Position numbers and translations under genes: made by a program. Source: Alphaproteobacteria bacterium (GTDB lineage Bacteria > Pseudomonadota > Alphaproteobacteria > Rhizobiales > Beijerinckiaceae). Taken from it: DNA of 64,000 bases. The stretch is from contig VGDT01000005.1 of the NCBI GenBank assembly GCA_016869595.1, positions 29,659 through 93,658 of the forward strand, in the 5' to 3' direction. Shown here piece by piece: positions 50,569-61,121 of the stretch. The notes under the pieces are model-generated. The model did not search any database and had not been told where the DNA came from. It saw only the letters and a program-made list of their open reading frames with translations. Positions within the stretch are counted from its first letter, which is position 1. The number at the start of each line of letters is the position of its first letter.

Positions 50569-51990
50569 ATGAGCGAGCGCCTGCTGTTTCTCACCGGCCA
50601 CCTCGCTTTGCCGCGATTGGAACGCATGGTCGCGAGTTTCGGCGAAACGGCGCAGGACTGGCGCATTCACGATATCGGCGTGAAAGTCGCGGCGCTGATG
50701 ACCCAGGAGATTATTCAGCGGCGGCTGCCGCGGCCCGTGGAGGCCGACCGCGTGATACTGCCCGGTCGCTGTCGCGCCGATCTCTCCGCGCTGACCAAGG
50801 ACTTCGGCGTTTCATTCGAACGCGGACCGGAAGAGATTGCGGATCTACCCGCCTATTTGGGACGCGGCGGCATGAAGCCAGATCTATCGCGCTACGATAT
50901 GCAGATCTTCGCCGAGATCGTCGACGCGTCAAAAATGAGCGTCGCGGATATCTTGGTCAAAGCGCGCGAACTCGTCGCCGCCGGCGCCGACGTTATCGAT
51001 CTCGGCTGTCTGCCGGATACGCCTTTTGCGCATCTTGAAGAAACGATCGAGGCGCTCAAGGCGAATGGTCTGAAGGTGAGCGTCGACTCGGCCAATGCGG
51101 CCGAGCTTGAACGGGCAGCCAAGGCCGGCGTCGATCATCTCTTGAGTCTCGACGAAGAAACGCTTTCGATTCTTCCCCCCAAATCTCCCATCGTTCCGAT
51201 TTTGACGCCTCGACCGCACGGCGATCTTGATTCGCTGCAGCGCGCGGCCCGGCGCGCTCGCGAACGCGGGATCAGCGCCATTCTCGATCCTATCCTCGAT
51301 CCTATTCATTTTGGCTTCGCGGCCTCTATCGTCCGGTACATAGAACTGCGCGCCCGCGAACCTGACGCCGAGATCATGATGGGCACCGGCAATCTCACGG
51401 AACTCACCGACGCCGACTCGGCCGGCGTGACCGCTGCGATGCTCGGCATATGCTCCGAGCTCGATATCCGGCATCTGCTCACAGTGCAGGTTTCGCCACA
51501 TACGCGGCGGACTTTGCAGGAGCACGACGCGGCGAGGCGGCTGATGTTTGCGGCGCACGCCGACCGCGCTTTGCCCAAAGGCTACAGCGACGCCCTTCTA
51601 CAAATACATGACCGCAAACCATACGCCGCGACGCCAGAAGAGATCGCCGAGCTTGCGCGCGAACTGCGGGATACTAATTTCCGCATAGAGACGACCCAAG
51701 ACGGCGTGCACATCTACGCCAAGGGGTTTCACCACGTCGCGGCTGACGCAATGGCGCTCTTTCCGCATCTTGCCGTCGAACATGACGGCGCGCACGCCTT
51801 TTACCTTGGCGCAGAATTGATGAAAGCCGAGATCGCCTACAAGCTCGGCAAGCGCTATCGTCAGGACGAACCGCTCGACTTCGGAGTCGCGACGGACATC
51901 AACGAAGAGGACGCGACGCGCTTTAAGGAAATGGGTCACACCATGCGCAAAGCGGGCGAAGGACCTGCGAAAGATGCCTCTGATACATGA
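50569..51990 (+). CDS. DUF6513 / dihydropteroate-synthase-like protein
   Basis: TIM-barrel DHPS-like centre (VKARELVAAGADVIDLGCLPDTPFAHLEETIEALKANGLKVSVDSANAAELERAAKAGVDHLLSLDEE) with extra N- and C-terminal regions. Confidence 0.85.
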   Translation: MSERLLFLTGHLALPRLERMVASFGETAQDWRIHDIGVKVAALMTQEIIQRRLPRPVEADRVILPGRCRADLSALTKDFGVSFERGPEEIADLPAYLGRGGMKPDLSRYDMQIFAEIVDASKMSVADILVKARELVAAGADVIDLGCLPDTPFAHLEETIEALKANGLKVSVDSANAAELERAAKAGVDHLLSLDEETLSILPPKSPIVPILTPRPHGDLDSLQRAARRARERGISAILDPILDPIHFGFAASIVRYIELRAREPDAEIMMGTGNLTELTDADSAGVTAAMLGICSELDIRHLLTVQVSPHTRRTLQEHDAARRLMFAAHADRALPKGYSDALLQIHDRKPYAATPEEIAELARELRDTNFRIETTQDGVHIYAKGFHHVAADAMALFPHLAVEHDGAHAFYLGAELMKAEIAYKLGKRYRQDEPLDFGVATDINEEDATRFKEMGHTMRKAGEGPAKDASDT

Positions 51991-52555
51991 ATGCGTCGTC
52001 ACGACGTTGTCGCCCGAAGGCCGTCCGCATATTGCGCCGCTCGGATTGATAGAGGAACACGGCTACTGGATCGCCGCTCCGTTTCGACCCTCGTCCACCC
52101 TGTTCAATCTTACGCATAATCCCAAAGCGACGGCGAGCTTTACCGACGACGCACGAATTTTTGCGGGCCTCGTCACGGGATGCCGCAACTGGCCGCTTAC
52201 CGATATCGAAGGATGGCCGGCGCCGCGCCTTTCCGCAGCGCTCGCGCACGCTGAACTCATTGTCGCGCGCGTCGAGGAGCACGAATTGCGGCCGCGTTTC
52301 TTTTGCAAAGTGAGACGAATTGAGTCGCATCGCGCTTTTCTCGGCATGAACCGCGCGCGCGCCGCCGTGCTCGAAGCGGCCATTCTCGCAACACGGCTCG
52401 ACATGCTGCCGCGCGAGAAGATTGAAGCCGAACTCGCCTATCTGCAAATCGCCGTCGACAAAACCGCCGGCGAGGCGGAGCGCGAAGCCTGGAACATGGT
52501 GATGGCGAAAATTCAGGCCTATAAGGAGCAGGCAAAAGTTCCCGCCACGCGTTAA
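51974..52555 (+). CDS. DUF447 family protein (H4MPT-pathway associated)
   Basis: MPLIHECVVTTLSPEGRPHIAPLGL..., FTDDARIFAGLVTGCRNW; 17-nt overlap with preceding gene. Confidence 0.82.
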   Translation: MPLIHECVVTTLSPEGRPHIAPLGLIEEHGYWIAAPFRPSSTLFNLTHNPKATASFTDDARIFAGLVTGCRNWPLTDIEGWPAPRLSAALAHAELIVARVEEHELRPRFFCKVRRIESHRAFLGMNRARAAVLEAAILATRLDMLPREKIEAELAYLQIAVDKTAGEAEREAWNMVMAKIQAYKEQAKVPATR

Positions 52556-52606
52556 CGAATGTTAGCGTTCCTTTCGATTCGAAGGCATCCGCCTTAGAGG
52601 CGCGAG

Positions 52607-54019
52607 ATGAAACGAATTGTGCGCTTGACGGCGACGATCCTGCTTGTTTCGGCTTCGCAAGCCGTTTGCAGCGACGCCGCAAGGAAATCATCGGCTGCCG
52701 AGAGTTGGCTCGATAGCCTATCGGTCGACGGCTATTTGTCGGGCGGCGAAGTCATCAACTTCGCTCGCCCTTTCAACAAGATCAATTTCGGCCATCTTGA
52801 GACTGATCGAGCCAATTGGCCGCAATTTAATCAGGCAATACTGAACGTCGCGCGGCCGTTCGACAAAAACACGAGCAGCCTGGACTTCGGGTTTTCCTTC
52901 ACAGGAATGCTCGGGACAGACGCGCGTTACACCCAGTTCCTGGGACAAACCGAATATCTCATTCACGATCGCACGCAGCTTTCAATCGTCGAGGCGAATC
53001 TCAAGGCTCATCTTCCGATCCTGACCGAGGGCGGCGTCGACATTCAAGTCGGCGAGTTCGTCAGCTATAACGGATTTGAAAAGCTCACAGCGAAGGACAA
53101 TATTTTTTACACGCGCTCCTTTAGCGCCAATTTCGGACCCTTCGTCGACACCGGCGTCATGTCGATTGTTCATGCGACCGACTGGCTCGATCTTTACGCA
53201 GGCCTTGTAAGTGGCGTGGACACCACAATCGGCTGGCCGGGCGACAATAACAATTCGCCTTCTATTCACGCCGGCTTTGGCCTGAACCTCTTGGACGGCG
53301 ATCTGTCGATCCTGGCCGTGACACACTCGGGACCGGAATATGCAAATGTGAAGGATCCGTTGATGGTTGGTTGGCCCAACGGCGTGGTCGGCGGGATTCC
53401 CGCCGGTTGCGCTTGCAATCCGAATAATGCCTGGACCAGCTATAACAATCTAACGACTGTCTGGAACGCGACTAAGAATTTGAGCTTTGTCACTGACATT
53501 AGCTACTATCGCGATAGCGGCTCGTACCCGGTTTCAATATTCGGATCAATTTTTGACGCGTTTAACGCCCTTCCCATCGGTTTCGGACTCAATACTTCCC
53601 TGGTTCCCCAACATCCTCGCGGAGCCAATGCCTATGGCGTCGCGCAATATGCGACATATACGGTCAATGACTCGGTCAAACTCGGCGCTCGCATCGAATT
53701 TTGGCGCGACGCCAAAAATTTCTTTGCCGCCGCCTATCCGGGTTATTTCGACAGCGTCAATTCCGAACATGGTTTTCCTGCTCCTTCTGTGATCGTTCAA
53801 CCGCAGGGACAAGGAACGAGCTATCTGGCGATCACCGCCGGCGTCACTTTTTCGCAAGAGCTAACAGCCATTCCTTATTTTTCAGGACTGATTATCAGGC
53901 CAGAATTTCGTTGGGAGGCGGCAGTGAATGATGCTGCGCCCTTCTTTGGGCCGAACGGCCCGAAGCGCACGCAGGGCCTCTTCTCGATGGACGTGATCGC
54001 GCCTTTCACAATCCAGTAA
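52607..54019 (+). CDS. outer-membrane beta-barrel porin (putative BBP2/OmpL-like)
   Basis: Signal peptide; VDGYLSGGEVINFARPFNKINFGHLE, alternating amphipathic strands, GFGLNLLDGDLSILAVTHSGPEYANVKD. Confidence 0.78.
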   Translation: MKRIVRLTATILLVSASQAVCSDAARKSSAAESWLDSLSVDGYLSGGEVINFARPFNKINFGHLETDRANWPQFNQAILNVARPFDKNTSSLDFGFSFTGMLGTDARYTQFLGQTEYLIHDRTQLSIVEANLKAHLPILTEGGVDIQVGEFVSYNGFEKLTAKDNIFYTRSFSANFGPFVDTGVMSIVHATDWLDLYAGLVSGVDTTIGWPGDNNNSPSIHAGFGLNLLDGDLSILAVTHSGPEYANVKDPLMVGWPNGVVGGIPAGCACNPNNAWTSYNNLTTVWNATKNLSFVTDISYYRDSGSYPVSIFGSIFDAFNALPIGFGLNTSLVPQHPRGANAYGVAQYATYTVNDSVKLGARIEFWRDAKNFFAAAYPGYFDSVNSEHGFPAPSVIVQPQGQGTSYLAITAGVTFSQELTAIPYFSGLIIRPEFRWEAAVNDAAPFFGPNGPKRTQGLFSMDVIAPFTIQ

Positions 54020-54027
54020 TGAGCGCG

Positions 54028-55053
54028 CTACAGCAGCGCGAGCGCTGACGCCGGCGCGCAGTTCGCTGCTTTGTCAGCCAGAGCCGGCGGCGCTGCGATC
54101 AGATCCGCAAAATCAATGAACGTCCGACCTTGGGCCTGCGCCAAACGCGCAGCGAGTTTGCGGCCGACGCCCGCCCCAATGATCGGCGCATCCGGAGCTA
54201 TCGTGTCCCGCGATTCGATGAGCGCAATCTGATCTTCAATGGCGCGCAATTGCGCGCGCGCGAGAAATCCAGCAAGGGCGCGCCATTGAGCTTCGGACAG
54301 TTCAAAAGCGTCGCGCCCCGCAAGACGCGCAAGCCGCGCGCGCGACGCCTCAACCGTCTTGGGCCGCCCGTCCGCCGTCGGCGAAAGATCGGCGTCGTTT
54401 TCGCCTTCTGGGAGATCGCCGAGAACGCGCCGCACGTCGGCCATCGACGCGAAGGTTTCGTTGACGAGCGGCGTCCATCGCCCGGCGACCGGCGCGCGCG
54501 CCGCATAGGCTTGAGGCGCGCCACGCGAAAATCCGGCGTAGGCCAGTTCGCCATAAGCGAGGCGCGCGGCGTCACTCGCGCCAAGCGCCGCGACGCGGCC
54601 GGCGCAAAGCGGCGTCAGGTCTGTCGTCGTCGATCCGACGTCAATGAAAAGCGCATCCACGCAATGACGTGCAACGAGTTCGGCAGAGGCGCGCCAATTG
54701 GCCGAAGCGACGGCGTCGACGTTCGCGCCAACCTCGTCACGCGTGATAAAGCCGCGTTCGCCGGCGTAGAAAAGAATGTCAGGCGCGCCGGTTTCACGCG
54801 CGGCGATCGCGGCCACAGCAATAACGCCGCGCGACCTGCTTTCGAAGGCGTCGGAGAGCTCCGCCGTCATTGTGGCGCGATGACGTTCGACGTCGCCAAG
54901 CGCCGCACGCGCCTCGCGCAGCGCTTGTTCGAGACTGGCGACGCTTTCATGCGGCGCGCAGGCGATCTGAACGACCGCTGTGAGGCGGCCGTCGTCCGCG
55001 CGCGCCGCCTTCACATGCGCGCCGCCGATATCCCAGCCGATGACCGCGGCCAC
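54028..55053 (-). CDS. hydantoinase/kinase-like H4MPT-linked C1 transfer pathway protein (MfnF-like)
   Basis: GTG start: VAAVIGWDIGGAHVKAARADDGRL, LFIDVGSTTTDLTPLCAGRV, GELAYAGFSR; ORF track overextends upstream. Confidence 0.85.
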   Translation of the reverse strand: MAAVIGWDIGGAHVKAARADDGRLTAVVQIACAPHESVASLEQALREARAALGDVERHRATMTAELSDAFESRSRGVIAVAAIAARETGAPDILFYAGERGFITRDEVGANVDAVASANWRASAELVARHCVDALFIDVGSTTTDLTPLCAGRVAALGASDAARLAYGELAYAGFSRGAPQAYAARAPVAGRWTPLVNETFASMADVRRVLGDLPEGENDADLSPTADGRPKTVEASRARLARLAGRDAFELSEAQWRALAGFLARAQLRAIEDQIALIESRDTIAPDAPIIGAGVGRKLAARLAQAQGRTFIDFADLIAAPPALADKAANCAPASALALL

Positions 55054-55065
55054 GCGTTCTCCCCA

Positions 55066-55097
55066 AAAAGAAAAAGGGGAGCCGCGCGGCTCCCCTT
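55066..55097 (-). terminator. Rho-independent terminator of fae
   Basis: On minus strand AAGGGGAGCC GCGC GGCTCCCCTT followed by TTTCTTTTT. Confidence 0.8.
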
Positions 55098-55120
55098 CAT
55101 TATTGAAGATGTCGCGCGGC

Positions 55121-55630
55121 TCAGTTCGGCGCGAAGGGGTGCTTGGCTTCGTTGCGCTTGGCGACGACTTCCGAGGCCTTCGGCTCGCCCTTGACGGCGC
55201 GCGCGATCGCTTCCTTCGTCGCCTGATAGTTGAAGTCCTGGATCTTCTTGTCGTCGTTCGCGTCCCAGTGAATGAACACGCCGACCGAAATGAAGATGTC
55301 GTCGGCCTCGTCAACCGGGATCACGCCCTCGGCCACCGAGTCCGCGACCGCCTTGGCGACGCCATGCTGCGCCGGGCCGAACATCTGCACCGCCTGCTTG
55401 GCGCCCTTGATCGTCACCTTGTTGAACAGGATCGTGTTGGGCTTGCAGAGCAGGTTCGGCGCGACGACCGCGAGCAGCGTCGTGAAGCCGTCCTTATTGT
55501 TGACCAGCGCATTGGCGAAGGCGAGCTCGGCCGCCGAGCCGCGCGGACCCATGATCAGGTCGATATGCGCAACTTCGTTGCCGTCGCCGACCAGCGACTC
55601 GCCGACCAGCATCTTGTTGATCACTGCCAT
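55121..55630 (-). CDS. fae: formaldehyde-activating enzyme
   Basis: [67 protein letters not shown]. Confidence 0.97.
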   Translation of the reverse strand: MAVINKMLVGESLVGDGNEVAHIDLIMGPRGSAAELAFANALVNNKDGFTTLLAVVAPNLLCKPNTILFNKVTIKGAKQAVQMFGPAQHGVAKAVADSVAEGVIPVDEADDIFISVGVFIHWDANDDKKIQDFNYQATKEAIARAVKGEPKASEVVAKRNEAKHPFAPN

Positions 55631-55797
55631 GTGTTTTTCTCCCAGAATCCTGGCGCCTGAATTTTGACAGGCGCGCCACGCGAGCCGCACACGCGCTGCG
55701 TGCGGCGATGAGAAGCCCCGCAAGCTTCGCTCGCGGCGCGGACTCAACCATTTTTGCGCGTCCTTGCCAAGGCGGAGCCTGACGAGCGCGCGAGACG

Positions 55798-56688
55798 TCA
55801 CACGAGTTCGCGGGCCAGCGCGAAGGCGTGACGGAAGTCGAGACAAAGCGGCGCGTCGGATGTCGCCATTTTTTTGAAAAGGCCTGCTTCCGTGCCGTAT
55901 TTGACGTTGCCGATCGCCAGCGCCCCAATGCCGAGCGCGCCATGCGGCGAGATCACGACGCCATTATCGTGCAGGCCGCAGCCTTCGACGCCGAGCGGCG
56001 GCACCGCGTTGACGTCGGCGGCGATCAGAAGATCCTTGGCGGCGGCGAGGTCTTCCTTCGAAAGCACCTGCACGCCGGCGCGCGCCGCGCACAGCGCGAT
56101 TTCATGCTGGCAAAGCAGCGAGCGCACCTGCTCAGGGGTGGAGCCGTCGGCGGGCGCCACCTTAATGTTGAAGCGCTTGCACATCTCGTCGGCAAGCTTC
56201 GCGACACGCTCGAGGCCGCTATAGCCGACGATGGTGACCTGAGCGCCCTCAAGCGCCGAGATGACCGCGGCGGAATAGCCGACGACGCCTGTGGCGCCAT
56301 AGATAACGACTTTCGAGCCCTTGAGCTCGCGCTGCTTCTTCTCGCGCAAAACCTTTTCAACGCAGGCGACCATCGCGCCGGCGGTGGTGAAGGAGCCGTA
56401 GGGATCGGCGAAGAGCGACACTTCGAAAGGCTTGAGCAGCGCCTTCTTGGCGGCGTCCATCATGTCGAGCGCAAGCACGGCGTCGCGGCCGGCAAAGAAA
56501 ATGCCCGTGCGCAACGCCGCGGAAGGCGCGCGGGAAAACATCGCGTCCTGCACGAGCGCGGTGACTTCATCGAGCGTGACATTGGTGTAGGGAACAGCCG
56601 CGTCATAGCCGGCGTCGAGGGCCATATTCACGTCGAAGGGGCTCATATGCTTCAACGTGCTGAGCATGTGCAGAATCGCTTTGGCCAT
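55798..56688 (-). CDS. mtdB: NAD(P)-dependent methylene-tetrahydromethanopterin dehydrogenase
   Basis: [79 protein letters not shown]. Confidence 0.95.
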   Translation of the reverse strand: MAKAILHMLSTLKHMSPFDVNMALDAGYDAAVPYTNVTLDEVTALVQDAMFSRAPSAALRTGIFFAGRDAVLALDMMDAAKKALLKPFEVSLFADPYGSFTTAGAMVACVEKVLREKKQRELKGSKVVIYGATGVVGYSAAVISALEGAQVTIVGYSGLERVAKLADEMCKRFNIKVAPADGSTPEQVRSLLCQHEIALCAARAGVQVLSKEDLAAAKDLLIAADVNAVPPLGVEGCGLHDNGVVISPHGALGIGALAIGNVKYGTEAGLFKKMATSDAPLCLDFRHAFALARELV

Positions 56689-57087
56689 TGAATTTCCCCA
56701 ACCTTTCTCTCGATTTTCGCGTCTTACGCGGCCAAAAGGCGACGCGCGCGGCGGGAGACGGTCTCCAGCCCCTCGGTTCTCAATGATTCCGGGCAAAAGG
56801 AACGGCGCGCGGTCGCGCGCCCTCGGCCTCGCCTGGAGCGATGGAGGCTTAGAACCCAGAACGGAGCCGATGTCCAGAGGCGTGTGCGCCGCAGCGTGCA
56901 GTGGCGGGCGGGCGTCCGATCGCCCCGCGCGCCGGTTGACGGCGGCCGCGCTTTACCTCTATAAGCGCCCGCAAACGAGGCTCGGCGCATCGGCGTCGCG
57001 CCTCGCTGTCTTTTTCACCCTCCGCTGGCGAATAAGGCGCAAGATGCGCCGGCCTGCGCATGGAAGAATAGAGCGAAAGGAACATCC

Positions 57088-57381
57088 ATGTCCCGCCGTT
57101 GCGAGCTCACCGGAAAGGGCGTGCAGTCCGGGCATCTCGTCAGCCACTCGAACCGGAAGACGAAGACCCGCTTTCTGCCCAATCTCGTCAATGTAACGCT
57201 CGCCTCGGAGGCCCTGGCGCGTTCAGTGCGGCTGCGCATTTCGGCGGCGGCGCTGCGTTCGGTCGAGCATCGTGGCGGACTCGACGCCTTCCTGGTCAAG
57301 GCGAAGAGCGAGGAGCTGTCGCAGAACGCCCGCGCGCTCAAGCGCGAAATCGAGAAGAAGCAGGCGGCCGCGAGCGCCTGA
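57088..57381 (+). CDS. rpmB: 50S ribosomal protein L28
   Basis: [38 protein letters not shown]. Confidence 0.97.
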   Translation: MSRRCELTGKGVQSGHLVSHSNRKTKTRFLPNLVNVTLASEALARSVRLRISAAALRSVEHRGGLDAFLVKAKSEELSQNARALKREIEKKQAAASA

Positions 57382-57401
57382 TCCGTTTCTTCCCGCTTTA
57401 G

Positions 57402-57440
57402 AAAAGCCCCGCGCTTCATGGCGACGGGGCTTTTGTTTTT
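57402..57440 (+). terminator. Rho-independent terminator of rpmB
   Basis: AAAAGCCCCG (57402-57411) / CGGGGCTTTT (57425-57434) then GTTTTT. Confidence 0.85.
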
Positions 57441-57478
57441 TATGCGCCCTCATCCTTGTCGCAGAAAAAGGCGCGTAT

Positions 57479-57603
57479 TCCTTCTCCCATAGGGAGAAGG
57501 TGGCGCGCGAAGCGCGACGGATGAGGGGAAAGCGCCTGACGCGAGGGAGCAACCCCTCACCCGATCCGGCTCCGCCGGGCCACCCTCTCCCTATGGGAGA
57601 GGG
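57479..57603. repeat. pair of inverted intergenic repeat units
   Basis: CCTTCTCCCATAGGGAGAAGGTGGCGCGCGAAGCGCGACGGATGAGGGG facing CCCCTCACCCGATCCGGCTCCGCCGGGCCACCCTCTCCCTATGGGAGAGGG. Confidence 0.75.
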
Positions 57604-57636
57604 AATGCGCGTCCGGGGTTACGCCTTCAGACGAAA

Positions 57637-59589
57637 CTAAACCCGCACATCCGGCGGCGTCGCTTCATCAGCGAGCCGCTTCAACGCCTCATCGAGCGGA
57701 AGCTGCGTCTGCGCCTGCGAGCCGAGCCGGCGCATCGAGATCGTGCGCTCCGCCGCTTCTTTCTTGCCGGCGACGAGCAGCACGGGAATCTTCGCTAGCG
57801 AATGTTCGCGCACCTTATAGGTGATCTTCTCGTTGCGCGCGTCGACCTCGACCGCAAGCCCGAGCTTGCGCGCCGCGGCGGCGACCTCATAGGCGTAGTC
57901 GTCAGCGTCCTGAGTGATCGTGCAGACGACGATCTGCAGCGGTGACAGCCAGAGCGGCAGATGTCCGGCGTAATGCTCGATCAATATGCCGGTGAAGCGT
58001 TCGAGCGAGCCGAAGATGGCGCGATGGATCATCACCGGAGTCTTCTTCTCGCTGTCCGGCCCGATGTAATAGGCGCCGAAGCGCGACGGCAGGTTGAAGT
58101 CGACCTGCGTCGTGCCGCATTGCCACTCGCGGCCGATCGCGTCGCGCAGCGTATATTCGAACTTCGGACCGTAGAAAGCGCCCTCGCCCGGGTTAATGCC
58201 CGTCTTGATGCGTCCGCCTGAGCGCGCTTCAATCTCGTTCAACACGCGCGTCATGATCGCTTCGGCCTGATCCCAGGCCTCGTCGGAGCCGACACGCTTT
58301 TCTGGACGCGTCGAGAGCTTCACGACGACTTCCTCGAAGCCGAAATCGGCATAGGTCGAGAGAATGAGCTCGTTGATCTTGAGACACTCTTCGGCCATCT
58401 GCTCTTCAGTGCAGAAGACATGCGCGTCGTCCTGCGTGAAGGCGCGCACGCGCAAGAGGCCATGCAGCGCGCCGGACGGCTCATAGCGATGCACGACGCC
58501 GAACTCCGCCATGCGCAGCGGCAGATCGCGATAGGACTTCAGGCCATGTTTGAAAATCTGGATATGACCCGGACAGTTCATCGGCTTGATGGCGTAGAGC
58601 CGGTCTTCGTCCGTCTGTTCGCGCGCGGGCTGCGAGACAAACATGTTCTCGCGAAACCACTCCCAATGGCCTGACGTCTCCCACAGCGACTTGTCGAGAA
58701 GCTGCGGCGCATTGACTTCTTGATAGTCGGCCTTCAGGCGCCGGCGCATGTAGGAGATGACGTTCTGGAACAGCGCCCAGCCCTTTGGGTGCCAGAAGAT
58801 CGCGCCAGGGCCTTCCTCCTGAAAATGGAACAGGTCCATTTCGCGCCCCAGGCGGCGGTGGTCGCGGCGCTCGGCTTCCTCCAGCCGGTGCAGATAGGCG
58901 TCGAGCTCCTCCTGCGTCGCCCAGGCCGTGCCGTAAATGCGCGATAGCATGGGATTATTGTGATCGCCGCGCCAATAGGCGCCCGCGACCTTCATGAGTT
59001 TGAACGCCGTGCCGACTTTGCCGACGGACGGCATGTGCGGGCCGCGACAGAGGTCGAGCCATTGACCCTGCTTATAGATCGAGAGCGGCTCGTCGGATTT
59101 GATGGCGTCGATGAGTTCGCCCTTGAAGACTTCGCCCTTGGCGAGGAACCATTTCTTCGCTTCGCCGCGGTCCCAGACCTCGCGCGTGATCTGAGCGTCG
59201 CGTTGGACGATCTCACGCATCTTCTTCTCGATGACGGGCAAGTCTTCGAGCGTGAAAGGCTCGTCGCGATAGAAATCGTAATAGAAGCCGTTTTCGATCA
59301 CGGGGCCGATCGTCACTTGCACGCCCGGATAAAGCTCCTGCACAGCCTCGGCGAGGACATGCGCGGCGTCGTGCCGAATGAGGTCGAGCGCACGCGGATC
59401 GTCACGCGTGACGAATTCGATCTTCGCGTCACGCTCGATCGGACTTGCGAGATCGACGAGCGCGCCGTCGAGCGTCATGGCGACGCTACGCTTGGCGAGA
59501 GAGGGAGAGATGCTCTTAGCAATATCGACGCCCGAGACGCCGGGCTCGAACTGACGGGACGCCCCGTCGGGGAATGTGACCGCTACCAT
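57637..59589 (-). CDS. thrS: threonyl-tRNA synthetase
   Basis: TGS domain, [74 protein letters not shown]. Confidence 0.97.
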   Translation of the reverse strand: MVAVTFPDGASRQFEPGVSGVDIAKSISPSLAKRSVAMTLDGALVDLASPIERDAKIEFVTRDDPRALDLIRHDAAHVLAEAVQELYPGVQVTIGPVIENGFYYDFYRDEPFTLEDLPVIEKKMREIVQRDAQITREVWDRGEAKKWFLAKGEVFKGELIDAIKSDEPLSIYKQGQWLDLCRGPHMPSVGKVGTAFKLMKVAGAYWRGDHNNPMLSRIYGTAWATQEELDAYLHRLEEAERRDHRRLGREMDLFHFQEEGPGAIFWHPKGWALFQNVISYMRRRLKADYQEVNAPQLLDKSLWETSGHWEWFRENMFVSQPAREQTDEDRLYAIKPMNCPGHIQIFKHGLKSYRDLPLRMAEFGVVHRYEPSGALHGLLRVRAFTQDDAHVFCTEEQMAEECLKINELILSTYADFGFEEVVVKLSTRPEKRVGSDEAWDQAEAIMTRVLNEIEARSGGRIKTGINPGEGAFYGPKFEYTLRDAIGREWQCGTTQVDFNLPSRFGAYYIGPDSEKKTPVMIHRAIFGSLERFTGILIEHYAGHLPLWLSPLQIVVCTITQDADDYAYEVAAAARKLGLAVEVDARNEKITYKVREHSLAKIPVLLVAGKKEAAERTISMRRLGSQAQTQLPLDEALKRLADEATPPDVRV

Positions 59590-59882
59590 GTTGCTCTCCT
59601 GACGCGCTCAGTCGCCGACACCAATCGGCGTAAGTCGCTTGGGATGGACGGCGCTTTCATAGCGCCGTGCGCGTGTGAAGGCAATCGGAAGCGGCGCAAT
59701 GCGTGTCCAGCGCAGTTCAAAGCCGCCGGGTTCGCCTGTGATCCCCGCCGCGTCATTGCGAAACCCACCGCCGTTGACAAGGCCTCACAAAATCGGTCCG
59801 ATCCAACGCTCTCTTGCGCAAGCGGCCCGCAATCCTCGCGATGACCCCGGGCGACCCGGTCTTGCCGGAAGGATACCTGTCG

Positions 59883-61091
59883 ATGGTCGAACGGGTCGCT
59901 GAACGCGACATGGAGAAAGATATCGCATCATCGCGGCGCGCCATGCATCGGCGAGACGTCGCACGCAAGATCTTTCTGCAGGTTCATCGAACCATCGGCC
60001 TTTTCGCGGGAGCGGTGTTCGTCCTTGTCGGGCTCAGCGGCGCCATTCTCGCGTTTCGGGAGAGCATCGACGAATGGCTGAACGCTCCGATCATGCGCGT
60101 TGATGCGCCTGCGCAGCCTTCTTACCGCTCACTGGACGAAATTCTTGCGGCGACCATCGCCGCTATGCCGCCGGACGGCAAATTGGAGAGGCTCACAATG
60201 CCGCGACAGCCCGGATCGGCTGCGGCGATAACTTACCTGGTGGAGACGGACGACTTCGACACAGACGTTTACGAGATGTTCGTCGATCCTTACACGACGA
60301 AGGTCACGGGGCAGCGGCTTTATTTGCATGGCGAGAGGATATTTTCGCAACCGCTTATCCCGATCATCATGACCTTTCATTGGACGCTGCTGCTTGGAGC
60401 GAACAACGCCTATATCCTCGGTTCGGTAGCCATCCTTGTTTTCATCTCCATCCTCATTGGCCTTTATCTGTGGCGCCCGCTCAACGGCAATTGGCGACTT
60501 GGCTTGAAGATCAAATGGGGCGCGAGCGCAGAGAGACTCGTCTACGACATACACCGCAGCGTCGGCATTTATTGCGCTACTCTTTTGTTGGTCATGCTGT
60601 TCACTGGAATCGCCATGATCTTCAAGCCGGCGACGCGCTCGGTCACGACTTTGTTTTCTCCCGTGCGCTCAGATCCTGATTTTGGGAAATCGACGCCGAT
60701 TCCCGGCCGAGCGCCGATCGGCGTTGGCGAGGCCGTCGCGACCGCGGATAAGGTCTTCCCTAATGGAAGGCTCCACTGGATTCTCCTGCCAAGCACGCCA
60801 ACCGGCGTCTATGTCATCGGCAAGCAGTCGGACGACGAGCCAAATCGAACCAAAACATATAGGAACGTCGGCGTCGATCAGTACACCGGACAGCTTCTCT
60901 ACGTGCAAGATCGCGATGCGTTCACCACGGGCGAGAAATTTCTCGAATGGTTATTCCCGCTGCATACGGGCGAGGCCTTCGGCTCTATCGGCCGTTCTAT
61001 CGTTTTGTTCGTCGGGCTAACGCCCCTTGCGCTTTACGTGACGGGCTTTCTGCGATGGCAGCGCCGCGCACGAAAGCGCCCGACAAACTGA
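59883..61091 (+). CDS. PepSY-associated TM helix protein
   Basis: IFLQVHRTIGLFAGAVFVLVGLSGAILAFRESIDEWLNAP, MTFHWTLLLG, YDIHRSVGIYCATLLLVMLFTGIAMIF, FLEWLFPLHTGEAFG; start codon uncertain. Confidence 0.85.
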   Translation: MVERVAERDMEKDIASSRRAMHRRDVARKIFLQVHRTIGLFAGAVFVLVGLSGAILAFRESIDEWLNAPIMRVDAPAQPSYRSLDEILAATIAAMPPDGKLERLTMPRQPGSAAAITYLVETDDFDTDVYEMFVDPYTTKVTGQRLYLHGERIFSQPLIPIIMTFHWTLLLGANNAYILGSVAILVFISILIGLYLWRPLNGNWRLGLKIKWGASAERLVYDIHRSVGIYCATLLLVMLFTGIAMIFKPATRSVTTLFSPVRSDPDFGKSTPIPGRAPIGVGEAVATADKVFPNGRLHWILLPSTPTGVYVIGKQSDDEPNRTKTYRNVGVDQYTGQLLYVQDRDAFTTGEKFLEWLFPLHTGEAFGSIGRSIVLFVGLTPLALYVTGFLRWQRRARKRPTN

Positions 61092-61121
61092 CACATCAGC
61101 TCACCACATCGTAAACCGGCA

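Noticed and set aside
54130-55194. 354-aa + strand ORF
   Set aside because: Antisense to the MfnF-like gene; Arg-rich shadow frame.
55054-55314. N-terminal extension of the MfnF-like ORF (Arg/Ser/Thr-rich)
   Set aside because: Overlaps fae in another frame and includes the fae terminator; GTG at 55053 gives the family-consistent start.
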